Part shown: positions 1 through 6,636 of the stretch, piece by piece
How positions within the stretch are numbered: the first letter of the stretch is position 1
Layout of the letters: the number at the start of each line of letters is the position of its first letter
Assembly: GCA_017577565.1 (NCBI GenBank)
Contig: PKRH01000072.1
Span: 1 to 17,674 of the forward strand
Source of the DNA: Thermoanaerobacterales bacterium
GTDB taxonomy: Bacteria; Actinomycetota; Acidimicrobiia; Acidimicrobiales; JACDCH01
Length of the DNA: 17,674 nt
Reading direction: 5' to 3'
Position numbers and translations under genes: made by a program
The notes under the pieces: model-generated
What the model saw: only the letters and a program-made list of their open reading frames with translations
Databases searched by the model: none
Told to the model about the DNA's origin: nothing

Positions 1-89
1 TTTTTTTTTTTTTTTTTTTATGCCTCGCCCACCCCCAGATTTTCCTCTTTCCCTTTTCGGCGGCGGGTGTAGATTTTTAAAAGAGACAG
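1..89. other. Sequencing adapter contamination (Illumina P5/Nextera read-through), not genomic
   Basis: Bases 1-19 are a pure T run. Bases 71-89 match the 19-base Nextera/Tn5 mosaic end AGATGTGTATAAGAGACAG at 16 of 19 positions. The 14 bases before it (57-70) match the Nextera read-1 tail TCGTCGGCAGCGTC at 8 of 14. An 8-base gap of index size lies at 49-56. About 20-47 aligns with the P5 flow-cell oligo, with roughly two thirds identity and one deletion. The order P5, index, read-1 tail, mosaic end is exactly that of a library adapter. On the other strand it reads as insert, adapter, then poly-A, which is the form of a read that runs off a short fragment. I infer that low-quality read-through was assembled onto the contig end, and that genomic sequence begins at about base 90. 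Confidence 0.9.
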
Positions 90-132
90 GTTGGGTAACG
101 TCGCCCGAGCGCACGTGCGCAGAGGGTGTGCC

Positions 133-975
133 TTGCTGAACGTCTCCTTCTTCGGTGTCCGGGGCTCGACCCCTTGTCCCTGCGACGAGAACCGCCGGTA
201 CGGCGGGAACACCTCGTGCGTGCAGCTCGACGCACCGGGCCACGACCCGATCGTCTTCGACCTCGGCACCGGGCTCCGCCGGCTGGGCCAGACGCTGCCG
301 ACCGACGGCAGCTTCCGGGGCGCCGCGCTGGTCACCCACATGCACTGGGACCACGTGCAGGGCCTGCCGTTCTTCGGCCCGATCCTGGCGCCCGGCGCCA
401 AGCTCGACGTCTACGGGCCCTCGCAGGAGGTCGGCTCCCTGGCCGACGCCTTCCGCCAGTTCGTGCGCCCGCCGTTCTTCCCGGTGACGGTCGAGGAGCT
501 CTACGGCCAGATCGAGTTCCACGACGTCGACGACGGCGACATCGAGATCGACGGGGCGAAGGTCCGGGTGCGCCCGGTGCCGCACGTCGGGGCCAACAAC
601 GGCTACCGGGTCGAGGTCGGCGGGGCGACGGTGGCCTACATCGCCGACCACCAGATGCCCCACGACGGCAGCCACCGGGTGAGCGACGACGTCCTCGAGC
701 TGTGCGACGGCGCCGACCTCGTCATCCACGACGCCCAGTACACGGTCGAGGAGTTCGCGCAGAAGTACCACTGGGGCCACTGCACGGTGGACTACGCCGT
801 GTTCGTCGCCCACGAGGCCGGCGCCCGGCGCCTCGCCCTGTTCCACCACGACCCGGCCCACGACGACGACACGCTCGACGACCTGCTGGCCTACGCCCAG
901 CGGGCCGCCGAGCCCACCGGGCTGACCGAGGTCATCTCCGCCTACGAGGGGCTCACCGTCTCGTTCGGGGGGTGA
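133..975 (+). CDS. MBL-fold metallo-hydrolase (beta-lactamase_2 / phosphodiesterase-like)
   Basis: A predicted cytoplasmic metal-dependent hydrolase of 280 residues. The N-terminus (FFGVRGSTPCP) is typical of a family often annotated as cyclic-nucleotide phosphodiesterase-like MBL proteins. The metal-binding signature HMHWDH lies at residues 69-74 (His69, His71, Asp73, His74). Further likely ligands are His151 in VPHVG, Asp172 in IADHQ, and His216 or the late HHD at 238-240. I chose the TTG at 133 because AGAGGG sits six bases upstream and homologues begin right at this strand. The frame stays open back to 91, but that part abuts the adapter. The natural promoter is probably missing because the contig begins about 43 bases upstream. 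The substrate is unknown. Family assignment is firm; specific activity is not. Confidence 0.85.
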   Translation: MLNVSFFGVRGSTPCPCDENRRYGGNTSCVQLDAPGHDPIVFDLGTGLRRLGQTLPTDGSFRGAALVTHMHWDHVQGLPFFGPILAPGAKLDVYGPSQEVGSLADAFRQFVRPPFFPVTVEELYGQIEFHDVDDGDIEIDGAKVRVRPVPHVGANNGYRVEVGGATVAYIADHQMPHDGSHRVSDDVLELCDGADLVIHDAQYTVEEFAQKYHWGHCTVDYAVFVAHEAGARRLALFHHDPAHDDDTLDDLLAYAQRAAEPTGLTEVISAYEGLTVSFGG

Positions 976-988
976 CCGGGCCGGTCGC

Positions 989-994
989 TAGGGT
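989..994 (+). promoter_or_regulatory. -10 box (TAGGGT) for a leaderless flavin reductase transcript
   Basis: TAGGGT fits the actinobacterial TANNNT -10 consensus and ends seven bases before the GTG at 1002, so transcription would start at or next to the start codon. No Shine-Dalgarno sequence precedes that GTG, which fits a leaderless message. There is no clear -35 box. Confidence 0.5.
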
Positions 995-1001
995 GCACCC
1001 C

Positions 1002-1505
1002 GTGAGCCTCGGAGCGCACAAGCCGCCTGCGATCGACAGCGCCCGGTACCGCCAGGTGCTGGGGCACTTCCCGACCGGGGTGACCGTCGTGACCGCGGCG
1101 ACGGACGACGGGCCGGTGGGGCTGTGCGTCGGGTCGTTCACGTCGGTGTCGCTCGACCCGCCGCTCGTGGCCTTCTTCGCCGCCAAGACGTCGACGACCT
1201 ACCCGAGGATCGAGGCCGCCGGGCAGTACTGCGTCAACATCCTGGGCGAGGACCAGGAGGAGGAGGCCCGGGTCTTCGCCAGCTCCGGCACCGACAAGTT
1301 CGCCGGCATCGGCTGGCGGCCGTCGCCGGCCACCGGGGCGCCGGTGCTCGACGACGTGCTCGCCTGGATCGACTGCCGCGTCGAGACGGTGCACGAGGCC
1401 GGCGACCACTGGCTGAACATCGGACGGGTGCTCGACCTCGAGGTGGGCCGCGAGGGCGGCCCGCTGGTGTTCTTCCGGGGCGGCTTCGGCCGCTACACGA
1501 CCTGA
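1002..1505 (+). CDS. Flavin reductase-like domain protein (FMN-binding split barrel)
   Basis: A 167-residue protein with the Flavin_Reduct domain over nearly its whole length. Family-typical segments are FPTGVTVVTA near residue 24, the CVGSFTSVSLDPPLVAF block that contributes to FMN binding (about residues 43-61), the YCVNILGEDQEEEARVFAS stretch, and a C-terminal FFRGGFGRY. Members reduce FMN or FAD with NAD(P)H to feed a partner monooxygenase, or act as flavoproteins themselves. No two-component monooxygenase lies beside it, so the partner is unknown. The start is set at the GTG at 1002 because of the -10 box just upstream; an in-frame GTG at 993 is the alternative. The carbonic anhydrase-like gene follows after 13 bases on the same strand, so they are probably co-transcribed. 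Confidence 0.85.
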   Translation: MSLGAHKPPAIDSARYRQVLGHFPTGVTVVTAATDDGPVGLCVGSFTSVSLDPPLVAFFAAKTSTTYPRIEAAGQYCVNILGEDQEEEARVFASSGTDKFAGIGWRPSPATGAPVLDDVLAWIDCRVETVHEAGDHWLNIGRVLDLEVGREGGPLVFFRGGFGRYTT

Positions 1506-1518
1506 GCCAGGGAGCGCC

Positions 1519-2040
1519 ATGCCCATCTACGCCCTCGGCGACGCCGAGCCGCAGATCGACCCGACCGCCTACGTCCACCCCGACGCGGTGATCATCGGCG
1601 ACGTGCGCATCGGCCCCGAGGCGTCGGTGTGGCCGCACGCCGTGCTCCGGGGCGACGGCGCGCCGATCACGATCGGCGCCCGCAGCTCGGTCCAGGACGG
1701 CTCGGTCCTGCACTGCACGCCGATCCACCCCACGACGGTGGGGGAGGAGTGCGTCATCGGCCACCTCGTGCACCTCGAGGGCTGCACGATCGAGGACGGC
1801 GCGCTCGTGGGGTCCAACGCGGTCGTGCTCCACGAGGCCGTCGTGCGCCGCGAGGCGCTCGTCGGGGCCGGGGCCCTGGTGCCCGGCGGCACCGAGGTGC
1901 CGTCGCGGGCCATGGCGCTCGGCGTGCCGGCCAAGATCCGTCCCGACGCGGTCGACCCCGAGGCGATGATCCGCCTGGCCATGCTCAGCTACGTCGAGCG
2001 GGGAGCCCGCTACCGCAAGGAGCTGCGCCGCCTCGACTGA
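1519..2040 (+). CDS. Gamma carbonic anhydrase-like hexapeptide-repeat protein
   Basis: A 173-residue left-handed beta-helix protein built of hexapeptide repeats, expected to be a trimer. Conserved gamma-CA landmarks are VLRGDGAPITIG (Arg44, Asp46), SVQDGSVLH (Gln59, His65) and GHLVHLEGC (82-89). In the YrdA/Cam family three histidines bind the metal, the last two spaced H-x4-H. Here His65 and His82 are present, but position 87 is Glu, and a His sits at 85 instead. Metal binding may therefore be altered, and carbonic anhydrase activity should not be assumed. Such proteins are also annotated as PaaY/CaiE-like. The ATG at 1519 has AGGGAG four bases upstream. It probably shares a transcript with the flavin reductase gene. 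Confidence 0.85.
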   Translation: MPIYALGDAEPQIDPTAYVHPDAVIIGDVRIGPEASVWPHAVLRGDGAPITIGARSSVQDGSVLHCTPIHPTTVGEECVIGHLVHLEGCTIEDGALVGSNAVVLHEAVVRREALVGAGALVPGGTEVPSRAMALGVPAKIRPDAVDPEAMIRLAMLSYVERGARYRKELRRLD

Positions 2041-2080
2041 CCCCGCGGGAACGCGCGGGAGCCCCGGCCCGCCCGCGTGG

Positions 2081-2086
2081 CAGGGT
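2081..2086 (+). promoter_or_regulatory. Possible -10 box (CAGGGT) for the LOG-family gene
   Basis: CAGGGT ends six bases before the ATG at 2093 and resembles TANNNT except in its first base. No ribosome binding site precedes the ATG, so a leaderless transcript is plausible. The 52-base gap to the upstream gene could instead simply be part of a longer operon. Confidence 0.3.
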
Positions 2087-2092
2087 GGCCGG

Positions 2093-2686
2093 ATGACGCT
2101 CTCCCGGGTGTGCGTGTTCTGCGGCTCCAGCGTCGGGGCGCGCGCCGACTACCTCGAGGTGGCCCGGGCGCTCGGGGCCGAGCTCGCCGCCCGGGGCATC
2201 GGCCTCGTCTACGGCGGGGCCCGGGTCGGCCTCATGGGCGCGCTGGCCGACGCCTGCCGGGCCGCGGGCGGCGAGGTCGTCGGCGTGATCCCGGGCGCCC
2301 TGGTCGAGGCCGAGGTCGCCCACACCGGCCTCGACGACCTGCGGGTCGTCGGGTCGATGCACGAGCGCAAGGCGCTGATGTCCGAGCTCGCCGACGGCTT
2401 CGTGGCGCTGCCGGGCGGCTTCGGCACGCTGGACGAGCTGTGCGAGGCCCTCACCTGGAGCCAGCTCGGCCTGCACGTCCCGCCCAAGCCCTGCGCGCTG
2501 CTCGACGTCGGCGGCTTCTTCCGGCCGCTCGTCGAGCTGTTCGACGCGGCGGCCGAGGAGGGGTTCCTCCGCCCGGAGCACCGGGGCCTCGTGCTGGTGG
2601 TGGACACGCCGGCCGGGGCGCTCGACGCCCTGGCCGCGTGGACGCCGCCCCCGCCCACCCGCAAGTGGGTGGACGGGCCCGGGTGA
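2093..2686 (+). CDS. LOG-family protein (TIGR00730; nucleoside-monophosphate phosphoribohydrolase)
   Basis: A 197-residue Rossmann-fold protein. The hallmark motif PGGFGTLDE is at 107-115, with the conserved Arg92 and Lys93 in SMHERKALM and the phosphate-binding YGGARVGLMG near 40-49. Members split nucleoside 5'-monophosphates such as AMP or cytokinin ribotides into free base and ribose 5-phosphate; bacterial members often lack a known physiological role. Length is normal for the family. The stop codon overlaps the GTG of the next gene by four bases (GTGA), so the two are translationally coupled. I am sure of the family and not of the substrate. Confidence 0.9.
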   Translation: MTLSRVCVFCGSSVGARADYLEVARALGAELAARGIGLVYGGARVGLMGALADACRAAGGEVVGVIPGALVEAEVAHTGLDDLRVVGSMHERKALMSELADGFVALPGGFGTLDELCEALTWSQLGLHVPPKPCALLDVGGFFRPLVELFDAAAEEGFLRPEHRGLVLVVDTPAGALDALAAWTPPPPTRKWVDGPG

Positions 2687-3405
2687 GGTTCCGGCGCGTC
2701 CCCGGCCGCCCCGTCGGCCCGCGCACCCTGGCGCTGGCCGCGGTCGGCGGCGTGCTCATCGGTGCCGGCGCGGCGGCGATGATCGCCTCCGACCTCGGGG
2801 TGACGCCCTGGGACGTGCTCACCACCGCGGTCGCCGACCGGGCCGGCGTCTCGGTCGGCGTGTCGGCCGCCGGGCTCAGCGTCCTGGTCTACGCGCTGTG
2901 CGCCCCCCTCGGCCGGCTGCCCGGGTGGGGCAACGCCGTGCTGCTGGTGGCGGTCAGCGGCGCGGTCGACGGGGCGCTGGCCCTGCTGGGCGAGCCCGAC
3001 GCCTGGGCGGGCCGGGCGCTGCTCTACGCCGCCGGCGTGCCGGTCGTGTGCCTGGGCGTCGCCCTGGTGGTCGTGGCCGACATCGGCGTGGGGCCGCTGG
3101 AGATGGCGATGCTGGTGGCGACCGACCGGGCCGTGCCGCTCGTGCGGGCCCGGGTGGTCATCGAGGCGACGACGCTCGCCGTGGGCACGGCGCTGGGCGG
3201 GGCGCTGGGCCTCGGCACGGCGGGGTTCGCGCTGGCCGCCGGCCCGCTGATCGCCGGCTGGCTGCGGCTGCTGGGTGCCGCGCCGGGGCCGCGGCGGCTC
3301 TCAGCCGTCGGAGGCGAGGAACTCGAGCCCGGCGACGGGGAGGTTGCGCAGCACCGCGAAGCAGAGGGCGACGACGATGCCGGCCACGAGCGCCGCGTGG
3401 GGTAG
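2683..3405 (+). CDS. YczE/YitT-type integral membrane protein
   Basis: A 240-residue polytopic membrane protein with about five to six hydrophobic segments (roughly residues 15-35, 60-78, 83-103, 112-132, 158-178 and 181-198). It carries the two half-repeats typical of the YczE (COG2364) family: LGVTPWDVL near 38-46 and IGVGPLEMAM near 134-143. Its biochemical role is unknown; some members have been linked to transport or regulation of antibiotic production. The GTG at 2683 overlaps the preceding stop, which supports the start. The last 34 residues, from about 207, are charged and non-membrane, and their DNA lies over the 3' end of the convergent DUF2752 gene. The family's usual length would end near residue 205, so the tail may be an unselected extension. 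Confidence 0.8.
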   Translation: MRFRRVPGRPVGPRTLALAAVGGVLIGAGAAAMIASDLGVTPWDVLTTAVADRAGVSVGVSAAGLSVLVYALCAPLGRLPGWGNAVLLVAVSGAVDGALALLGEPDAWAGRALLYAAGVPVVCLGVALVVVADIGVGPLEMAMLVATDRAVPLVRARVVIEATTLAVGTALGGALGLGTAGFALAAGPLIAGWLRLLGAAPGPRRLSAVGGEELEPGDGEVAQHREAEGDDDAGHERRVG

Positions 3406-3744
3406 CCGGAGGCGTCGCTCGGGCAGGCCGAGGAGCGGGCGCAGCCACAGCCCCAGCGCGAGCGCGGGGAGGGCGAGCAGCAGCGGCAGCAGCAGGTTGT
3501 GGTCGAGGGCGGCGACGAGGTCGCCCCGGAGCAGGTCGTGGGTGCCCCGCAGCGCGCCGCAGGCCGGGCAGTCGAGCCCGAGCAGGGTCCGGGTCGGGCA
3601 GACGGGGTAGAGGCCGCCCTCGGCGGGGTCGACGAGGCCGACGTAGGCGGTGAGCGCGGCGACGGCGCCGAGGCCCACCAGGCGCCCCCACGGCCGGCCC
3701 GGGACCGCGGCCCTGGTCGCGGTCGTCGCCGTCACGGGGTCCAT
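3301..3744 (-). CDS. DUF2752 domain membrane protein
   Basis: A small membrane protein of 147 residues. It has the DUF2752 signature: Cys49-Pro, then GLDCPACGALR with Cys59, Cys62 and Arg66, then LLRGDLVAALDHN. Hydrophobic segments lie at about 22-38, 84-102 and 116-134. The function of the family is unknown; the CPxCG pattern suggests metal binding or a redox role, but that is inference. The ATG at 3744 has GGGGAGCG just upstream. It diverges from the F420 oxidoreductase gene with only 26 bases between the starts, and converges on the YczE-type gene, overlapping it by 105 bases. Confidence 0.8.
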   Translation of the reverse strand: MDPVTATTATRAAVPGRPWGRLVGLGAVAALTAYVGLVDPAEGGLYPVCPTRTLLGLDCPACGALRGTHDLLRGDLVAALDHNLLLPLLLALPALALGLWLRPLLGLPERRLRLPHAALVAGIVVALCFAVLRNLPVAGLEFLASDG

Positions 3745-3750
3745 CGCTCC

Positions 3751-3766
3751 CCGACGGTAGCGTCGG
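3751..3766. promoter_or_regulatory. Overlapping divergent -10 boxes inside a perfect inverted repeat
   Basis: The 26-base gap between two divergent starts contains CCGACG-GTAG-CGTCGG, a perfect 6-base inverted repeat with a 4-base spacer. It holds TAGCGT on the plus strand (3758-3763), seven bases before the ATG at 3771. It also holds TACCGT on the minus strand (3759-3754), nine bases before the ATG at 3744. The two TANNNT boxes share the same central TA, so polymerase should serve one direction at a time. The symmetry may be a repressor site or simply the result of two back-to-back boxes. Confidence 0.5.
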
Positions 3767-3770
3767 CGCC

Positions 3771-4655
3771 ATGGACGTGGGATCCGTCGGCATCTGGACC
3801 GCGCAGCTCGACCTCCAGCCCGCGGCGCGCGCCCGCGAGGTGGCGGCCGAGCTCGACGAGCTGGGCTACGGGGCGCTGTGGGTGCCGGAGGCGGTGGGGC
3901 GGGAGGCGCTGACCCACGCTGCCGTGCTGCTGGGCGCGACCCGCCGCATCGTCGTGGCCACCGGGGTCGCCAACATCTACAACCGCACGCCGGCAGCCAC
4001 CGCCCTGGCCCAGCGCCTGCTGGCCGACGACTCGGGCGGGCGGTTCCTGCTCGGCCTCGGCGTCAGCCACGGCCCCATGGTCGAGGGCATGCTCGGGCAG
4101 CGCTGGGAGAAGCCCTACTCCCGCATGGTCGAGTACCTCGACGCCCTGGACGGGGCCTTCACCGTGTCGCCCGCCCCGGCGAAGGAGCCGCCCCGGGTCC
4201 TGGCCGCGCTCGGCCCGAGGATGCTCGAGCTGGCGGGGCGGCGGGCGTGGGGGGCGCTGACCTACTTCGTGCCGGTCGAGCACACGCCGGTCGCCCGCCG
4301 GCACCTCGGCGACGGGCCGATGCTCATGGTCGAGCAGGCGGCGGTGCTGACCACCGACCCCGAGGTGGCACGCGACGCCGCCCGCAAGCACATGCAGGTC
4401 TACCTGACGCTGCCCAACTACGTGAGCAACCTGCGCCGGCTCGGGTGGGGGGACGACGACCTGGCCGACGGCGGCAGCGACGCGCTCGTCGACGCGCTGG
4501 TCGCCTGGGGCGACGTCGACGCGATCGCGGCCCGGGTGGCCGAGCACCGGGAGGCGGGCGCCGACCACGTGTGCGTCCAGGTGCTCGACACCGACGTCAG
4601 CGCCCTGCCGCTCGAGCAGTGGCGGGAGCTGGCCCCGGCGCTGCTCGACGGCTGA
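3771..4655 (+). CDS. LLM-class F420-dependent oxidoreductase (TIGR03620-like)
   Basis: A 294-residue TIM-barrel flavin/F420 oxidoreductase of the bacterial luciferase superfamily. Supporting segments are GSVGIWTAQLDL at the start, ELGYGALWVPEA near 35-45, the ATGVANIYNRTP block near 63-74 with the non-prolyl cis-peptide-like region, FLLGLGVSHGPMVEG near 92-106, and a C-terminal ADHVCVQVL. Such enzymes transfer hydride to or from coenzyme F420 on unknown organic substrates and are abundant in actinobacteria. The ATG follows a -10 box by seven bases, with no ribosome binding site, indicating a leaderless mRNA. A 109-base gap with an operator separates it from the exporter operon, so I treat it as its own transcript. 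Confidence 0.88.
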   Translation: MDVGSVGIWTAQLDLQPAARAREVAAELDELGYGALWVPEAVGREALTHAAVLLGATRRIVVATGVANIYNRTPAATALAQRLLADDSGGRFLLGLGVSHGPMVEGMLGQRWEKPYSRMVEYLDALDGAFTVSPAPAKEPPRVLAALGPRMLELAGRRAWGALTYFVPVEHTPVARRHLGDGPMLMVEQAAVLTTDPEVARDAARKHMQVYLTLPNYVSNLRRLGWGDDDLADGGSDALVDALVAWGDVDAIAARVAEHREAGADHVCVQVLDTDVSALPLEQWRELAPALLDG

Positions 4656-4702
4656 CCGGGCGCCGGCGCGGAACGCGCTGTCGGGCCGCGCGCGGTCCCG
4701 GA

Positions 4703-4725
4703 TACACTTGACCCGCGGGTCAAGT
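4703..4725 (+). promoter_or_regulatory. Promoter -10 box and perfect 20-base palindromic operator of the ABC exporter operon
   Basis: ACTTGACCCGCGGGTCAAGT at 4706-4725 is a perfect 20-base palindrome with no spacer, 39 bases before the start of the first exporter gene. TACACT at 4703-4708 fits the TANNNT -10 consensus and overlaps its left end, so a bound dimer would block transcription. Long perfect palindromes of this type are usual TetR-family operators, and such repressors often control drug exporters. No regulator gene is adjacent; the only TetR gene in view is 10 kb away and its connection is unknown. Confidence 0.65.
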
Positions 4726-4764
4726 TCGCGGTGGCGAGCACCGGCCGCCAGGTGAGGGGAGCGC

Positions 4765-6636
4765 ATGTCGGAGAGCTCGGAGAGCACGGCTCGACGCAAC
4801 GGCTGGAGGTTGATCGTCCGGGAGGCCGGGCGGCGCCGGTTGGGCATCGCCATCGGTGTCGTGACCGGCCTCGCCTGGACGGCGGCCAAGGTGAGCACCG
4901 GCGTGATCGTCCGGCAGGCGGTCGACGAGGGGATCGAGCGGGACGACATGACCGCCCTGCGCAACTGGGCCGTCGTGCTCGGCTGCGTCGCCCTCGCCTC
5001 GGCGGTCTTCACCGGGCTGCGCCGCTACATGGCCTTCCGCGAGGCCCGGGCGGTCGAGGCCAGCCTGCGCGACCGGATCTTCGCCCACGTGCAGCGCCTG
5101 CACTTCGCCTTCCACGACGAGGTGCAGACCGGCCAGATCATGAGCCGGGCCAACACCGACCTCCAGCAGATCCAGGCCTTCGTGGTCATGGTCCCGCTCA
5201 CCATCAGCAACTTCATGACCGTGCTGTCGGTGACGGTGATCCTGGTCACGATCGACCCGCTGCTCACCCTGCTGGCCCTCGGCTCGCTGCCGTTCCTCAA
5301 CCTCATGGCCACCCGGTTCTCCCGGCGGCTGCACCCCCACGTCATGGCCATCCAGCAGGAGTCGGCCGAGCTGGCCGCCGTCGTCGAGGAGTCCGTCGCC
5401 GGCGTGCGGGTGATCAAGGGCCTCGGCGCCGAGCGGGTGCAGGCCGCCCGCCTGGCCGCGGAGGCCGACGACGTCTACCGGGCGTCCATGGCCGCGGCCA
5501 TGACCCGCGCCCGGTTCGTGCCGGCGCTCGAGCTGCTCCCCAACATCGGGTTCATCGCCGTGCTCGGCTACGGCGGCCACCAGGTGCTCTCCGGCGACCT
5601 GACGCTCGGCGCGCTCGTCGCCTTCAACGTCTACATCGGCATGCTCGTGTGGCCGCTGCGCATGCTCGGCATGATCGTCGCCCAGGCCCAGCGGGCGGTG
5701 GCCGCGGCCGAGCGGGTCCACGAGGTCCTGGCCACCCAGCCCGAGGTCACCGACCCGCCCCGCCCCAAGCCGCTGCCGGCGGGCGGCGGCGAGCTGCGGT
5801 TCCGGGGGGTGCGGTTCGGCTACGGCCGGGCCGAGCCGGTGCTCGACGGCTTCGACCTCACCGTGCGGGCCGGCGAGTCGGTGGCGCTGGTCGGGGCCAC
5901 CGGGTCGGGCAAGTCGACGATCGCCCGGCTGATCCCCCGCTTCTACGACGTCGAGGAGGGCAGCATCACGCTCGACGGCGTCGACGTGCGCGAGCTGCGG
6001 CTGCGCGAGCTGCGGCGGGCCATCGGCATCGTCTTCGAGGACACCTTCCTGTTCAGCGACACCATCGGCGCCAACATCGCCTTCGCCGACCCCGACGCCC
6101 CGCCCGAGGCGATCGAGCGGGCGGCCCGGCTGGCCGGCGCCCACGAGTTCATCACGGCCCTGCCCGAGGGCTACGCCACCCGCATCGGCGAGCGGGGCTA
6201 CTCGCTGTCGGGCGGCCAGCGGCAGCGCATCGCCATCGCCCGCGCCATCCTCGCCGACCCCCGGGTGCTGATCCTCGACGACGCCACCTCGGCCGTCGAC
6301 CCCACGAAGGAGCACGAGATCCGCGACGCGCTCGCCGAGGTGATGCGGGGCCGCACGACCATCGTCATCGCCCACCGCCCGGCGACCATCGCCCTCGCCG
6401 ACCGCGTCGTGCTCATCGACGGCGGCCGTGTCGCCGCCGAGGGCACCCACCAGTCGCTGCTCGGCTCGAGCGAGCGCTACCGCGAGGTGCTGGCCTCGGC
6501 GGCGGCCCGGCACGCCGAGGCGGTGCCCCACGACGCCGGGGCGGTCGTGGCCGGCGACGGCGACGGCGGCCCGCCGGGGCGGCCCGAGCGGGTCGGCGGC
6601 GCGGTGGCCGGACGGGCCCGGGGAGGTCGGTCCTGA
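4765..6636 (+). CDS. ABC exporter half-transporter, subunit 1 (fused membrane domain and ATPase; degenerate ATP site)
   Basis: A 623-residue type IV ABC exporter subunit: six-helix membrane domain over about residues 20-310, then an ATPase domain. Visible motifs are Walker A GATGSGKST (377-385), signature LSGGQ (481-485), Walker B LILDD (502-506) and the switch histidine in VIAHRPAT. The residue after the Walker B aspartate is Asp506 rather than the catalytic Glu, which marks the non-hydrolysing site of heterodimeric exporters such as TM287/288 and BmrC/D. The C-terminal 50 residues are a Gly/Ala/Arg-rich tail without a recognised domain. The ATG at 4765 has GAGGGGAG close upstream. The stop overlaps the next gene's ATG by one base (TGATG), so the subunits should be made together. 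Substrate unknown; drugs, lipids or peptides are typical. Confidence 0.9.
   Translation: MSESSESTARRNGWRLIVREAGRRRLGIAIGVVTGLAWTAAKVSTGVIVRQAVDEGIERDDMTALRNWAVVLGCVALASAVFTGLRRYMAFREARAVEASLRDRIFAHVQRLHFAFHDEVQTGQIMSRANTDLQQIQAFVVMVPLTISNFMTVLSVTVILVTIDPLLTLLALGSLPFLNLMATRFSRRLHPHVMAIQQESAELAAVVEESVAGVRVIKGLGAERVQAARLAAEADDVYRASMAAAMTRARFVPALELLPNIGFIAVLGYGGHQVLSGDLTLGALVAFNVYIGMLVWPLRMLGMIVAQAQRAVAAAERVHEVLATQPEVTDPPRPKPLPAGGGELRFRGVRFGYGRAEPVLDGFDLTVRAGESVALVGATGSGKSTIARLIPRFYDVEEGSITLDGVDVRELRLRELRRAIGIVFEDTFLFSDTIGANIAFADPDAPPEAIERAARLAGAHEFITALPEGYATRIGERGYSLSGGQRQRIAIARAILADPRVLILDDATSAVDPTKEHEIRDALAEVMRGRTTIVIAHRPATIALADRVVLIDGGRVAAEGTHQSLLGSSERYREVLASAAARHAEAVPHDAGAVVAGDGDGGPPGRPERVGGAVAGRARGGRS

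Noticed and set aside
71..89. A Tn5-like mosaic end, which could suggest a transposon insertion
   Set aside because: It is followed outward by read-1 tail, index-size gap, P5-like sequence and poly-T at the very contig edge, with no transposase and no target duplication. This is a sequencing library adapter.
91..132. In-frame N-terminal extension of the MBL-fold protein from TTG 91 or GTG 115
   Set aside because: Family members begin at the first beta strand, the ribosome binding site lies at 121-126, and base 91 abuts adapter sequence.
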